Shown: piece by piece, positions 7,404-15,596 of the stretch | How positions within the stretch are numbered: the stretch's first letter is position 1 | How the letters are laid out: each line of letters starts with the position of its first letter | Made by a program: the position numbers and the translations under genes | Notes under the pieces: generated by a model | What the model saw: only the letters and a program-made list of their open reading frames with translations | Databases searched by the model: none | Told to the model about the DNA's origin: nothing | NCBI GenBank assembly: GCA_018648945.1 | Contig: JABGQJ010000032.1 | Coordinates: forward strand, 1-22,783 | DNA from: Victivallales bacterium | GTDB lineage: Bacteria; Verrucomicrobiota; Lentisphaeria; Oligosphaerales; Lenti-02 | Reading direction: 5' to 3' | Length of the DNA stretch: 22,783 nucleotides

Positions 7404-8954
7404 TCACCTTTCCTTCATACGTGCTTGTCGTTCCGCGACCTGTTGCAGATACAGGCTGCGAGGTGCTACCGGCTTGCCCGGCGATTCCCACCAGCCGGCG
7501 GGGTGCTGCTTGGCGCCGCCCTTTGTGATCAACGGTCCTTCGCAACCGACTCCAAGATTCTGCGCAGTCGGCGGCTTCTGGCAGCGGAAGGACCGAGCTG
7601 TGCAGTTCCAGAACACCATGTTCGCCCCGGCCCAGCCGTGCCCGGTGCCTGACCACTGCCGATCCTGCACATTCAGCGAGTTTCCCTTCACCACCACATT
7701 GTCGTACAGCGTTCCCGTGGCCCAGCGATGATGCGGGCCCGAGTCTGAGTAGGCTTTCTCGGCCACGCAGTCCAGGAAGACGTTCGGCCCGGGCACGCGG
7801 GCGTGCATCACGAAGTCGTGCCGCCCGCCACGGGTCCGGCAGTCGCGCACGAGATTGAGCTGGCCGGAGATCGCAAAGGAGTAGCGGCGCCCGCCACTGA
7901 CCTTGCTGACCGGGTCCAGACAGGCACTGTTTTGCACCGTGATCCGGCTGGCGGGGCTGCTGATCGCCACGCTGGAATAGCCGAAATAGCGCGAGGTCAC
8001 CTGGCGCGCCCAGCCATCGCGGACGACTCCGAAGGAGAGGAAGTTCCAGCCGTGGTTCTCATCCACGTATTCGCCCTTTCGTTTGCCGTCCGCTTTGGCG
8101 TGATCGAACTCGCTCTCGCCACGCAGGTTCTCGACCCCCACGTTCTCGATCCGCTCATCCCAAGTGTAGCGGTATACCGTGCCGCCTCCGAACGTCCCGT
8201 CCAGGGAGCAGGCCAGCGGGGCATCCAGCTCCAGTTCCTTGCCGCGTATGGCCACGATGATCCGCTGGAATCGCAGATCGTAGCTGCCCGGCTTCCACTG
8301 GCGCACCTTCTTGTGTCGTTCCTTGATCCGGTCCATGGCGATCTCGGCGATCCATTCCTTGGTGGACGGACGGTGCACGATCACCAGATCCCCCACGGAG
8401 AAGGGGGCAGGATTCTCGACCCGGAGTTTGACGGCACCCACCGGCACATAGGTATCGGTCACTTTCGTGCGCGTGCCTGCCACTTCCTTTGGCCTGCCTG
8501 TGCCGCCAATCTTGATCAGCGTGTGCTGCTTGCGTTGGGTCGCGATCAGGACCGTGTCCTCCTCCCCGTCGTCCTCGCCACGCAGAACCACGCCAGACGC
8601 GCGCATGTACAACTGCCCCTCCACCGGATAGCGCCCACGCTTCAGGAGCAGGGCGCCCCGGACGCCATCCTTGAGAGGAAGGGCCGCTAGCTCGTCCAAT
8701 GCCAGCTGGATCCGCTCCCGGTTGTCGCCATCTGCTGGTTTGAGCGTCCGCCGCACGGGCATATCTGGGATGGCTACGAGCCCGCCCTTGTACCCACAGG
8801 TGGAGAAATCGGGAATCCGGTCGCCCTGTTGGTTCCAGGGCGTGTAGACCAAGCGCCCATTCTCGCCCACTTTTGCCAGCTTCGAGGATGCTGGCTCGGC
8901 AGCTCGACCGAGGGAGACCGCGAACAGAATCAGTGAAGCGATGCGGCAGATCAT
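7404..8954 (-). CDS. Secreted right-handed beta-helix protein (pectate-lyase-like)
   Basis: The first gene of the minus-strand operon, 516 residues. Residues 1-18 are a signal peptide (ILFAVSLGRA then AEP). Residues about 75-130 match the opening of the pectate-lyase-3/polygalacturonase-type beta-helix: an Asp-Asn-Arg...Ile-Gln...Ala-Leu-Asp helix, then GALLLKRGRYPVEG and GVVLRGED. Repeating short beta-strands rich in Asn, Ser and Val (ASRITVQNSACLD, NLVRDCRTRGG, NVFLDCVAEKAYSD, NMVFWNCTARSF) continue to about 460, as in stacked helix coils. It probably cleaves or binds an acidic or modified polysaccharide outside the cytoplasm. No unambiguous catalytic residues can be assigned. A weak GGTGAG precedes the ATG. 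Confidence 0.78.
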   Translation of the reverse strand: MICRIASLILFAVSLGRAAEPASSKLAKVGENGRLVYTPWNQQGDRIPDFSTCGYKGGLVAIPDMPVRRTLKPADGDNRERIQLALDELAALPLKDGVRGALLLKRGRYPVEGQLYMRASGVVLRGEDDGEEDTVLIATQRKQHTLIKIGGTGRPKEVAGTRTKVTDTYVPVGAVKLRVENPAPFSVGDLVIVHRPSTKEWIAEIAMDRIKERHKKVRQWKPGSYDLRFQRIIVAIRGKELELDAPLACSLDGTFGGGTVYRYTWDERIENVGVENLRGESEFDHAKADGKRKGEYVDENHGWNFLSFGVVRDGWARQVTSRYFGYSSVAISSPASRITVQNSACLDPVSKVSGGRRYSFAISGQLNLVRDCRTRGGRHDFVMHARVPGPNVFLDCVAEKAYSDSGPHHRWATGTLYDNVVVKGNSLNVQDRQWSGTGHGWAGANMVFWNCTARSFRCQKPPTAQNLGVGCEGPLITKGGAKQHPAGWWESPGKPVAPRSLYLQQVAERQARMKER

Positions 8955-9321
8955 GGAGGCTCACCATTGGGAGAGATGTAGTTGTTGGAAAATGGCAAGG
9001 TACACCGCAAATCCCTCGCTGCCGTGCAGGCAGACTCCGAGGGCCTCGAAAACTGGAGATGCGCTCGTCCCCGAGCGCGGAGCCCGGAACGGGCGACGGG
9101 CCGCGATGCCGACCATCAGGGGATCCCAGGTATGCATTGCTTCACGCGGCGGAGCCCGCCGCCTCTCCAGCGCCGTGTGGCGATGGACGTGAGCCCTTGC
9201 TTTGCAGGCGCTTGGGGCGAGAAATTGGCTGGCAAGGCTAGCGCGGGTTGGGCGGTCAGTCCCGAGAACAGAAACGGCGGACCGGGAGAACCGGTCCGCC
9301 GTGGGAGGAGGCAGGGGAGCG
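8955..9321. other. Intergenic region, no gene supported
   Basis: This 367-nt spacer lies between the beta-helix operon and the ugpC-type gene, both on the minus strand. Apart from the ugpC terminator at 9274-9302 it holds a 7-bp GC hairpin at 9146-9162 (GCGGCGG, loop AGC, CCGCCGC) without a T-run. The overlapping open frames on both strands have no ribosome site or recognisable protein content. It presumably contains the operon promoter, but I see no convincing -35/-10 pair. Confidence 0.6.
9264..9302 (-). terminator. Rho-independent-type terminator after the ugpC-type gene
   Basis: A perfect 12-bp inverted repeat: ACGGCGGACCGG at 9274-9285 pairs with CCGGTCCGCCGT at 9291-9302 around a 5-nt loop. 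On the minus strand it starts about 20 nt after the ugpC stop and is followed by TTTCTGTTCT, a moderately U-rich tail. It should isolate ugpC transcription from the downstream beta-helix operon. Confidence 0.75.
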
Positions 9322-10422
9322 CTAGACAATGACCAAGGTGGTTTCGGCGTCGAACACATGCGCCTTGTCGGTCATCACAGCCAGATCCAGCGTGTCGCCG
9401 ACACTGCAGTGGCGATGCGAATCCACCCGGGCGATGAAGTCGTTGTGCCCGGTGTTCAGGTAGAGATAGGTCTCCGACCCCATGGGCTCGACCACTTCGA
9501 CCTTGGCGGCGATCTTCTGCACGCCGGGGGTGCTTTCGGCGGTGGGTGATCCCACGTGCTCCGGGCGCACGCCGAAGACAACCTTCTTGTCCACGTAGGG
9601 AGTCAACTGCTCGCGCCAGGCGGCATGCGCCTCGATTGTGAACGTGGCCTCCTTGAGCAGGAGTTTGCCGTCCTCTTGGACGACGATCGCGTCGAAGAAG
9701 TTCATGGGCGGGGTGCCGATGAAACCCGCGACGAAGGTGTTTTTGGGATTGTCGTAGAGCTGGGTTGGGGAATCCACCTGCTGGATGAGGCCGTCCTTCA
9801 TGACCACGATGCGGTCGCCCATGGTCATGGCTTCGACCTGGTCGTGCGTCACGTAGATCATCGTGGTCTCGAGGCGAGTATGCAGCCGACTGATCTCCGT
9901 GCGCATCTGGACGCGCATCTTGGCATCGAGGTTGGAAAGCGGCTCGTCGAAGAGGAAGACGGAGGGCTTGCGGACGATGGCTCTGCCGACCGCCACGCGC
10001 TGGCGCTGGCCACCGGAGAGGGCCTTCGGACGGCGGGCGACCAGTTCGCCGATGCCGAGAATCTCGGCTGCTTCCCGGACCCGCTGGTCGATCTCGGCCT
10101 TCTTGAATTTCCGCAACTTGAGCCCGAAGGCCATGTTGTCATACACCGTCATGTGCGGGTACAAGGCGTAGTTCTGGAAGACCATGGCGATGTCGCGGTC
10201 CTTGGGGGGGACGTCGTTGACGATGCGCTCGCCGATCTTGATCTCGCCTTCGGTAATCTCCTCCAGCCCAGCGACCATGCGCAGGGTGGTGGATTTGCCA
10301 CAGCCGGAGGGCCCAACCATGACAACGAACTCGCCGTTGTCGATCTCCAGGTTGAAATCCTCAACGGCCCGGACATTGCCGGGATAGATCTTGCCAACGC
10401 CCTCGAGGGTGACCCGTGCCAT
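9322..10422 (-). CDS. ugpC: Sugar ABC transporter ATP-binding protein, UgpC/MsmK/MalK type
   Basis: A 366-residue cytoplasmic ATPase that powers CUT1-type sugar or glycerol-3-phosphate importers. The motifs are intact: Walker A GPSGCGKST (residues 37-45), Q-loop FQNYALYPHMTV (about 82), signature LSGGQRQRVAVGRA (about 135), Walker B FLFDEPLSNLDAK, and H-loop YVTHDQVEAMTM. The last 130 or so residues form the MalK-type TOBE/regulatory domain with FGVRPEHVG. No permease or solute-binding protein is adjacent, so it probably serves several importers encoded elsewhere, as MsmK-type ATPases do in some bacteria. AGGAG lies about 10 nt before the ATG. A sigma70-like promoter and a C10 run lie in its leader, and a strong hairpin follows the stop. 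Confidence 0.93.
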   Translation of the reverse strand: MARVTLEGVGKIYPGNVRAVEDFNLEIDNGEFVVMVGPSGCGKSTTLRMVAGLEEITEGEIKIGERIVNDVPPKDRDIAMVFQNYALYPHMTVYDNMAFGLKLRKFKKAEIDQRVREAAEILGIGELVARRPKALSGGQRQRVAVGRAIVRKPSVFLFDEPLSNLDAKMRVQMRTEISRLHTRLETTMIYVTHDQVEAMTMGDRIVVMKDGLIQQVDSPTQLYDNPKNTFVAGFIGTPPMNFFDAIVVQEDGKLLLKEATFTIEAHAAWREQLTPYVDKKVVFGVRPEHVGSPTAESTPGVQKIAAKVEVVEPMGSETYLYLNTGHNDFIARVDSHRHCSVGDTLDLAVMTDKAHVFDAETTLVIV

Positions 10423-10452
10423 GTTTCTTCAACTCCTGAGCCGTGTATATAC

Positions 10453-10462
10453 GGGGGGGGGG
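10453..10462. repeat. G10 homopolymer in the ugpC leader
   Basis: Ten consecutive G on the plus strand, read as C10 in the ugpC 5' leader about 30 nt before the start codon. It is flanked by an alternating TATATA. A run this long is prone to slippage. Confidence 0.85.
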
Positions 10463-10502
10463 ACGATTTTACCTTGCCGCAGCAGTGGGGGGACGGCTCT
10501 TC

Positions 10503-10530
10503 ACTATAGCGAACGAACACGCTTTCACAA
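10503..10530 (-). promoter_or_regulatory. Candidate sigma70-type promoter for ugpC
   Basis: On the minus strand TTGTGA (10530-10525) is separated by 16 nt from TATAGT (10508-10503). Both hexamers are close to consensus. The expected transcript start is about 75 nt upstream of the ugpC ATG, and the leader would include the C10 run. The site lies in the divergent spacer shared with pbpC. Confidence 0.5.
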
Positions 10531-10595
10531 GGGCACCGGCAAATCCCTTCTCGCCGTCCCGCGTTAGACAGGCGAGTGTACGTTCCCTGCCCTTC

Positions 10596-10602
10596 AGGAG
10601 GT
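10596..10602 (+). promoter_or_regulatory. Shine-Dalgarno site selecting the GTG start of pbpC
   Basis: AGGAGGT sits 7 nt before the GTG at 10610. The next in-frame ATG at 10634 has no comparable site, so the GTG is taken as the start. Confidence 0.75.
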
Positions 10603-10609
10603 CCGCTGC

Positions 10610-12802
10610 GTGCGATCCCTTGTCCCCCAATCCATGCGTGCAGTGCTGCGGCGGTTGTGGGGTGGGGCCCGCCGTCACTGGCGCTGGTGGTTGGCGGGAT
10701 GTGTGGCTTTGCTTGGGCTTCTGGCCGGCGGGGCATTTTGGCTACAGGCCCGGTGCCGATGGGAGGACGTTGGGCTTCTGGCCATGCCCTACTCCACCGT
10801 CCTCCGTGACCGTGGCGGGGAGATTCTCTGCATTTCCCTGAGCCAGCGTCAGGAATGGCGTTTCCATGTGTCGTTGGCGGAGGTGTCGCCGCACCTTGTC
10901 GATGGGGTGGTCGCCGTGGAAGACCAGCGGTTTCGCGAACATGGTGGGGTGGACTGGCGAGCGGTCCTGCGGGCGGCGCGCAGCAATGTGAGCGCTGGGC
11001 ACATCGTGTCTGGCGCTTCGACGATTTCCATGCAGGTCGTCCGTTTGGTCAGGCCAGGAAGGCGTGGTTGGCGCGACAAGCTTGTCCAGGCCCTGCGCGC
11101 CCTTGACTTGGAGGATCAGCACGACAAGTCGTGGATCATGGAGCAGTATGTGAACCTGCTGCCTTTTGGTGGCAACGTCGTGGGCGTGGAGGCTGCGTCC
11201 ATGCGGTACTTCGGCAAGCGAGCCAAGACACTGACCTTGGCCGAAGCCGCGCTGTTGGCGGGGATGCCGCAGCGCCCCAACCGGTTCCGTCCCGACCGCT
11301 TCCCCGCAGCGGCGCGGCGGCGCCGTGCCTATGTGCTGGGGCGAATGGTGGAGGAGGGAATGATTGCCCCGGCGGAAGCGGCGGACGCTGCCGCGCAGGT
11401 GCTGCCGCTGGTGCGGCGGACGCAGAACAGTCGCATGGGGCTGGTGTCGCGCGAGCCGCAGTTCTGCCGGTTGGCTCTGGCAAGGGGCGGGCAATCTGGG
11501 GCTGATCTGCGCACGACCCTCGATCCTCGGGCTCAGGAACAGGTGCTTGCGGCGCTTCGCGCGGGAGTGGCCCGTTGCGCTGGCGCCGAAGATGGCGCGG
11601 CGGTGGTCCTGGATGTGCCGACCGGTCATGTGCGCGCTCTGGTCGGGACCTTGGACTACTGGCGGCCGGGCGATGGACAGGTGAACGTTGCGGTCGCGCC
11701 ACGCTCGCCGGGTTCGGCTCTCAAGCCTTTCCTCTACGCCACGGCGATCGAGGGCGGCGTGATGGTGCCTCAGACCGTCGTGAATGACACCCCGCTTTCA
11801 TTGCCCGACTACCGACCGGCGAACTACGACCAGCGTTACCGGGGACGGGTGAGCATGGGGGACGCGCTGCGCGATTCCCTGAACACGCCTGCGGTTCGCG
11901 TGTTGCTGAGCACTGGCGTCCCCCGCGCGCTGGATCTGCTCCGGAATTGTGGCGTTCGCAGCCTGAATCGGCCAGTTTCCGAGTACGGGCTGGCTCTGGC
12001 GCTGGGCGGCGGCGAAGTGACCCCGCTTGACTTGACGGTGGCCTACTCGGTGTTGGCCCGAGGCGGGATGTGGCTGCCCGCCCGATTCCTGCTCGATGAG
12101 GCCCGTGATGCGGCGCCTCGCCGAGTCTTGTCGCCGGGGGTTTCGTCCCTGGTTTCCGCCGTGCTCTCTGAACGCCCTCTGCCAGGCCTGGTGGGACATC
12201 GCGTGGCTTGGAAGACCGGCACCTCGAACGGGTTGCGGGACGCTTGGTGTGCCGCCTACTCCCGGGAGACGGCGATCGTCGTCTGGTTGGGGAACAAGTC
12301 CGGCGCCGCCGCGGCCTCTCTCGTGGGGGCGGAGGCGGCCGTGCCGGTGATGGCGGACATTGCGCAGCGCTTGTTCGACGACGGCGGCTCCCGGAGCCCA
12401 GAGTCTTCGGCCGGGCTCGTGGAGGCGGAGCTTTGCGCGGAGACGGGCCTCCGGGCAGCCCCGCGTTGCGAGCGCCGTCTACAGGGGCAGCGTCCGGCTG
12501 GGGTGCCCTTGGTCGCATGCTCAAGTTGTGGGGCAGTGGCAGGATCGACGAAGGAGGCGGGAGTGGCCATTCTCAGTCCGCGTCCTGGGGTGTACCGGGT
12601 GGAACGGGGCGGACGGATCGAACTGCCGCTGCGGGCCACGGGGAAGGGGGAGCTGTCCTGGTTCGTGGACGGTCGGCTGGTTGGTCGCCAGGTCGCGATC
12701 GAGAGCCAAAGCTTCGGGTGTGGCAGGCATCGGGTGCGCTGCGTGGCGGCCGATGGCACCACCGGCGACGAGGTGTCGCTCGAGGTGCGGGCCGCCGACT
12801 AG
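10610..12802 (+). CDS. pbpC: Penicillin-binding protein 1C (bifunctional GT51/transpeptidase)
   Basis: A 730-residue class A penicillin-binding protein that polymerises and crosslinks peptidoglycan in the periplasm. After a short basic cytoplasmic tail, one membrane anchor spans about residues 26-47. The GT51 domain carries the catalytic-Glu motif EDQRFREHGG (from about 104), the GASTISMQ block and a second glutamate in WIMEQYVN (about 178). The transpeptidase domain has S369-A-L-K372 with the active serine, S423-L-N425 and K535-T-G-T. The C-terminal part holds a cysteine-rich stretch (ELCAETG, APRCE, VACSSCG) and a beta-sandwich from about 652, matching the BiPBP_C domain that distinguishes PBP1C. 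All catalytic motifs are intact. The GTG start is preferred over the ATG at 10634 on its ribosome site. It stands alone, divergent from ugpC. Confidence 0.93.
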   Translation: MRSLVPQSMRAVLRRLWGGARRHWRWWLAGCVALLGLLAGGAFWLQARCRWEDVGLLAMPYSTVLRDRGGEILCISLSQRQEWRFHVSLAEVSPHLVDGVVAVEDQRFREHGGVDWRAVLRAARSNVSAGHIVSGASTISMQVVRLVRPGRRGWRDKLVQALRALDLEDQHDKSWIMEQYVNLLPFGGNVVGVEAASMRYFGKRAKTLTLAEAALLAGMPQRPNRFRPDRFPAAARRRRAYVLGRMVEEGMIAPAEAADAAAQVLPLVRRTQNSRMGLVSREPQFCRLALARGGQSGADLRTTLDPRAQEQVLAALRAGVARCAGAEDGAAVVLDVPTGHVRALVGTLDYWRPGDGQVNVAVAPRSPGSALKPFLYATAIEGGVMVPQTVVNDTPLSLPDYRPANYDQRYRGRVSMGDALRDSLNTPAVRVLLSTGVPRALDLLRNCGVRSLNRPVSEYGLALALGGGEVTPLDLTVAYSVLARGGMWLPARFLLDEARDAAPRRVLSPGVSSLVSAVLSERPLPGLVGHRVAWKTGTSNGLRDAWCAAYSRETAIVVWLGNKSGAAAASLVGAEAAVPVMADIAQRLFDDGGSRSPESSAGLVEAELCAETGLRAAPRCERRLQGQRPAGVPLVACSSCGAVAGSTKEAGVAILSPRPGVYRVERGGRIELPLRATGKGELSWFVDGRLVGRQVAIESQSFGCGRHRVRCVAADGTTGDEVSLEVRAAD

Positions 12803-12860
12803 CCTGAACAGATCCCTGCGCTTCCGTCGCACTATGCCGCGCACGAATGGACCAGGCTAG
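12799..12860. terminator. Inverted repeat spanning both convergent stop codons
   Basis: CTAGCCTG (12799-12806) and CAGGCTAG (12853-12860) are perfect complements and contain the TAG stops of pbpC and of the convergent secreted-protein gene. Inside, TGCGC and GCGCA form a second short stem. The loops are large and there is no clear U-run, so function as a bidirectional terminator is tentative. Confidence 0.3.
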
Positions 12861-15481
12861 GGTGCTTTGCTCGCCTCGGTGGGGTCCGTGTAGATGATTT
12901 CGAGGTCGTGCTTGCCTTCGCCGAGGGGCAGGAGGAGGCGGGACTGCTCGTAGGAGTAAGCCCAGGCACTGCGTGGCAGGGGGTTGCCGTTCTCGCGGAT
13001 TTCGGTGGGGGCGGTGCGCGTGGTGCAACGCAGCCGAGTGGCCCCAGTGAGCTCGAGCCGGACAATCCCCTTGTCCGGGTCATAGACGCAGGCACCGAGA
13101 GCCGCCGGTTGCCATTCTGCCAAGCGTAGAGGCGGTTTGCTGCCGGTGGCCGCCAGTTGCCAGGCCAGCGGCGTATCCTCGGCGATGCGTTCGCTGACGG
13201 CCTTGAACGCCGGGCCAGCAGGAGGGAGGTCCAGGGCGTGTCCGAGCAGGCAGTACTCGCCTGCCGCGACGATGTCGCTTTGGGTGGACCAGTCGGGGAA
13301 GGCTTGCGGCAGGGCGTTGCCCACCCAGTTGCGGGCCTGTGGTCCGCAGTTGGCCAGGGCCACATCGACCAACTCGGGGAGCATTGGCACGCCAGCTAGG
13401 CGGTTCACAGCGGCACGGAGGGGGGCTGCATCCCAGGCGGCGGCGCGGCCGAACTCGGGCAACCGGCCCTCGGGCTTGGATCGCTCAGTGGCGAAACCGG
13501 CCACATACGGGACGAGGAGACGGGCGGTGAGGTAGCGGGCCATGCGCAACGATTCCGCAGCGTCGATGGCTTCGGCCATCTGGCTCATGGCCAGCGCCCC
13601 GCGCAGGGCATCGGGCAGGACATCTGCGGCGCAGGCGTCGCGGGGTAGGGGGGACATCAGAGCCCAGTCGGTCATGGCAGTCTGGGCGTCGAGGAGGTCC
13701 CGAAGGGCGATCAGGTGAGTGCGGACGAAGTTCCAGTCGCCGCTGACCTTGGCATAGCGGTAGGTGGCGTCAAGGAGCAGTCCGGCCTGGCGCACGGTGG
13801 CGGCGCTGCCACGGGCGTCCCGAGCGGCCACCAGGTCGGTATAGAGGGTCAGGCTGCGCGGTTCGACGGCGCAGGCCTGCCCACCTTCGACGATGGCGAG
13901 TTGACTGGTCAGGTGTTTCCTGGCCAGCTGCGCGAGCCGCTCGCGTTCGCTCGCCGCCAGTCCGGGCCAGGCGTTCAGCGCGCGGCAGAGATCCTCCAGT
14001 CGGAGTGGCTCAGGTAGCGTCAGAGGGGCGTTCGCTACGGCCAAGGGAACGGGTGCAAGGGGGTGGTCATAGCGACAGATTGGCAAGCGGAAGGTGGCGT
14101 TTGGTCCTGCTGAGACGTGATATGGGCCGCTACGCGTATCCAGAGCCCAATCCTGGGCGAACTGGGGGAGCTTGACCGCGAATCTGGCCTCGGCGGCGGC
14201 ACTCAACATGGGAGGCAGCGGGGTGGCGGGGGGTTTGGGGATGCGGCCGGAAAAGGCGAGCTTCGTGTAGGTTGGCCGGCAGATGAGGCGCACTTCACCG
14301 CGCGACTCGTCCACGGCGAACAGCTCCTCCAGATCGATGGGGAAGCTACTGAGAGTTGCGGCCAGCGCCCGGCAGCGCTTGAGTACCGGTCGGGGCACGG
14401 CCTGCCAGGACCGGCTGGTGTCGGCCGACCAGGCTCCCGTGCCGTTGTAGCTGCCGAGGGCAACCTTGTTGGCGGGACCGGAGAAGCGTACGACGAGGGC
14501 CTGCGCCGTCCATTCGAGTCGGCTGGGAAGTCTCTCGAAGACGAGGAGGACGGGAGGGTGTGCCGAAGATTTCTCCCAGACCAGGAGGACCCAGTTGTCT
14601 TCTGGCGGGGGGAGCTTGCGGCCAGGACGGAAGCGGAGGGACAGGGCGGAGTCGCGCATGGGCATGAGGACGCGGTCGGGGCCACGCTGGGTGTCGGCGC
14701 CACGAGAGAACTGGAGAGAAGTGGCATCTGTCTCCACCAGGATGCCGGGCACGAGGATGCTCTCGGTGACGTGCCACTGCACGGGCTTGCCAGCCGCAGT
14801 CAGCGTGCTCTCGTGGCGGGCAGAGACCCAGTTGACCACAGGCGGGCGGCGTTCGTTCAGCGTGGCCTCCGGCGGGGAGAAGCGAATCTCCGAAGTCGTA
14901 TAGGGGTTGCTGAGGCGGTCCCAATCCACCAGATCCCAGACCAGGCCGCTGAAGCGTGTGCGCCAGCCGTATCGGCCGACTGTGCCCGCTCCCACACCGA
15001 CCCGGATGGGCAGATCTTCCGGCCAGTGTCGGTCAATCATGGTCTGGGCTGCAGCCAGTCGGTCGTCGGTCTCGGTACACGCTTCAGCGAACGCCTCTGC
15101 TGTCCCCTCGCAGGCGCGTTGCTTGAGCAGTCCGACCTTCTTCTCGGCCGCCGCAATGGCCTGGGTGGCCGCAGCGAAGGTGGGGATTCGGCGCAGTCGG
15201 CGGTAGCTGTGCAGGCGGCGGAGTGCTGCCGTCTGTCTCTCGCGTCGAAGCGTCTGCATGATGCGGGGCAGGGGCGCGGAAATCGTCGTTGGCAGCGCCC
15301 CTTGCTTGCCGGTTGCCAGGTGTCGCCGACACTCCGCAAGCCAGGACTCCGCCGCGAAGCCGTGTTGGGCCACGAGTTCGGCGAGGGAATGGAGGAAGGG
15401 CGGCGGGGGTTGGTCAGCGACCTGGGCCGTCAGCGGCAGAGCAAGACAGTAGAGGAGCGTAGCACAGAGTATGCGGGCCAT
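12857..15481 (-). CDS. Large secreted protein, possible six-hairpin glycosidase-like (874 aa)
   Basis: I do not recognise a named family. The ATG at 15481 opens a clear signal peptide (ARILCATLLYCLALPLTAQ) and has AAGGGA about 5 nt before it. In-frame starts at 15508 and 15514 would only add a charged leader. Residues about 25-150 are helical and Arg/Ala-rich. About 150-460 are beta-rich (WHVTESILVPGILVETDA, LEWTAQALVVRFSG). About 500-750 are helical, with repeats such as LLDATYRYAKVSGDWNFV and AGEYCLLGHALDLPPAG that resemble an (alpha/alpha)6 toroid. The last 100 residues return to beta (VRLELTGATRLRC, KHDLEIIYTD). A beta-sandwich plus toroid layout is common in glycosidases and lyases, hence the tentative call. 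The gene lies 115 nt downstream of the ManA-like gene on the same strand. Confidence 0.6.
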   Translation of the reverse strand: MARILCATLLYCLALPLTAQVADQPPPPFLHSLAELVAQHGFAAESWLAECRRHLATGKQGALPTTISAPLPRIMQTLRRERQTAALRRLHSYRRLRRIPTFAAATQAIAAAEKKVGLLKQRACEGTAEAFAEACTETDDRLAAAQTMIDRHWPEDLPIRVGVGAGTVGRYGWRTRFSGLVWDLVDWDRLSNPYTTSEIRFSPPEATLNERRPPVVNWVSARHESTLTAAGKPVQWHVTESILVPGILVETDATSLQFSRGADTQRGPDRVLMPMRDSALSLRFRPGRKLPPPEDNWVLLVWEKSSAHPPVLLVFERLPSRLEWTAQALVVRFSGPANKVALGSYNGTGAWSADTSRSWQAVPRPVLKRCRALAATLSSFPIDLEELFAVDESRGEVRLICRPTYTKLAFSGRIPKPPATPLPPMLSAAAEARFAVKLPQFAQDWALDTRSGPYHVSAGPNATFRLPICRYDHPLAPVPLAVANAPLTLPEPLRLEDLCRALNAWPGLAASERERLAQLARKHLTSQLAIVEGGQACAVEPRSLTLYTDLVAARDARGSAATVRQAGLLLDATYRYAKVSGDWNFVRTHLIALRDLLDAQTAMTDWALMSPLPRDACAADVLPDALRGALAMSQMAEAIDAAESLRMARYLTARLLVPYVAGFATERSKPEGRLPEFGRAAAWDAAPLRAAVNRLAGVPMLPELVDVALANCGPQARNWVGNALPQAFPDWSTQSDIVAAGEYCLLGHALDLPPAGPAFKAVSERIAEDTPLAWQLAATGSKPPLRLAEWQPAALGACVYDPDKGIVRLELTGATRLRCTTRTAPTEIRENGNPLPRSAWAYSYEQSRLLLPLGEGKHDLEIIYTDPTEASKAP

Positions 15482-15596
15482 GGAGGAGATCCCTTGTTCT
15501 CTCGGCATTGGCAACAGGTAGGGGAGGAGGGGAGCTGGGTGGTCGCCGCCTGTCGGAAGATAGTGCCTGCACGGCTTCTGGGCGAGAGGCGACTCT

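Noticed and set aside
9146..9162. 7-bp GC hairpin as a terminator
   Set aside because: There is no T-run on either side and no gene end nearby; such short GC palindromes are expected in high-GC DNA.
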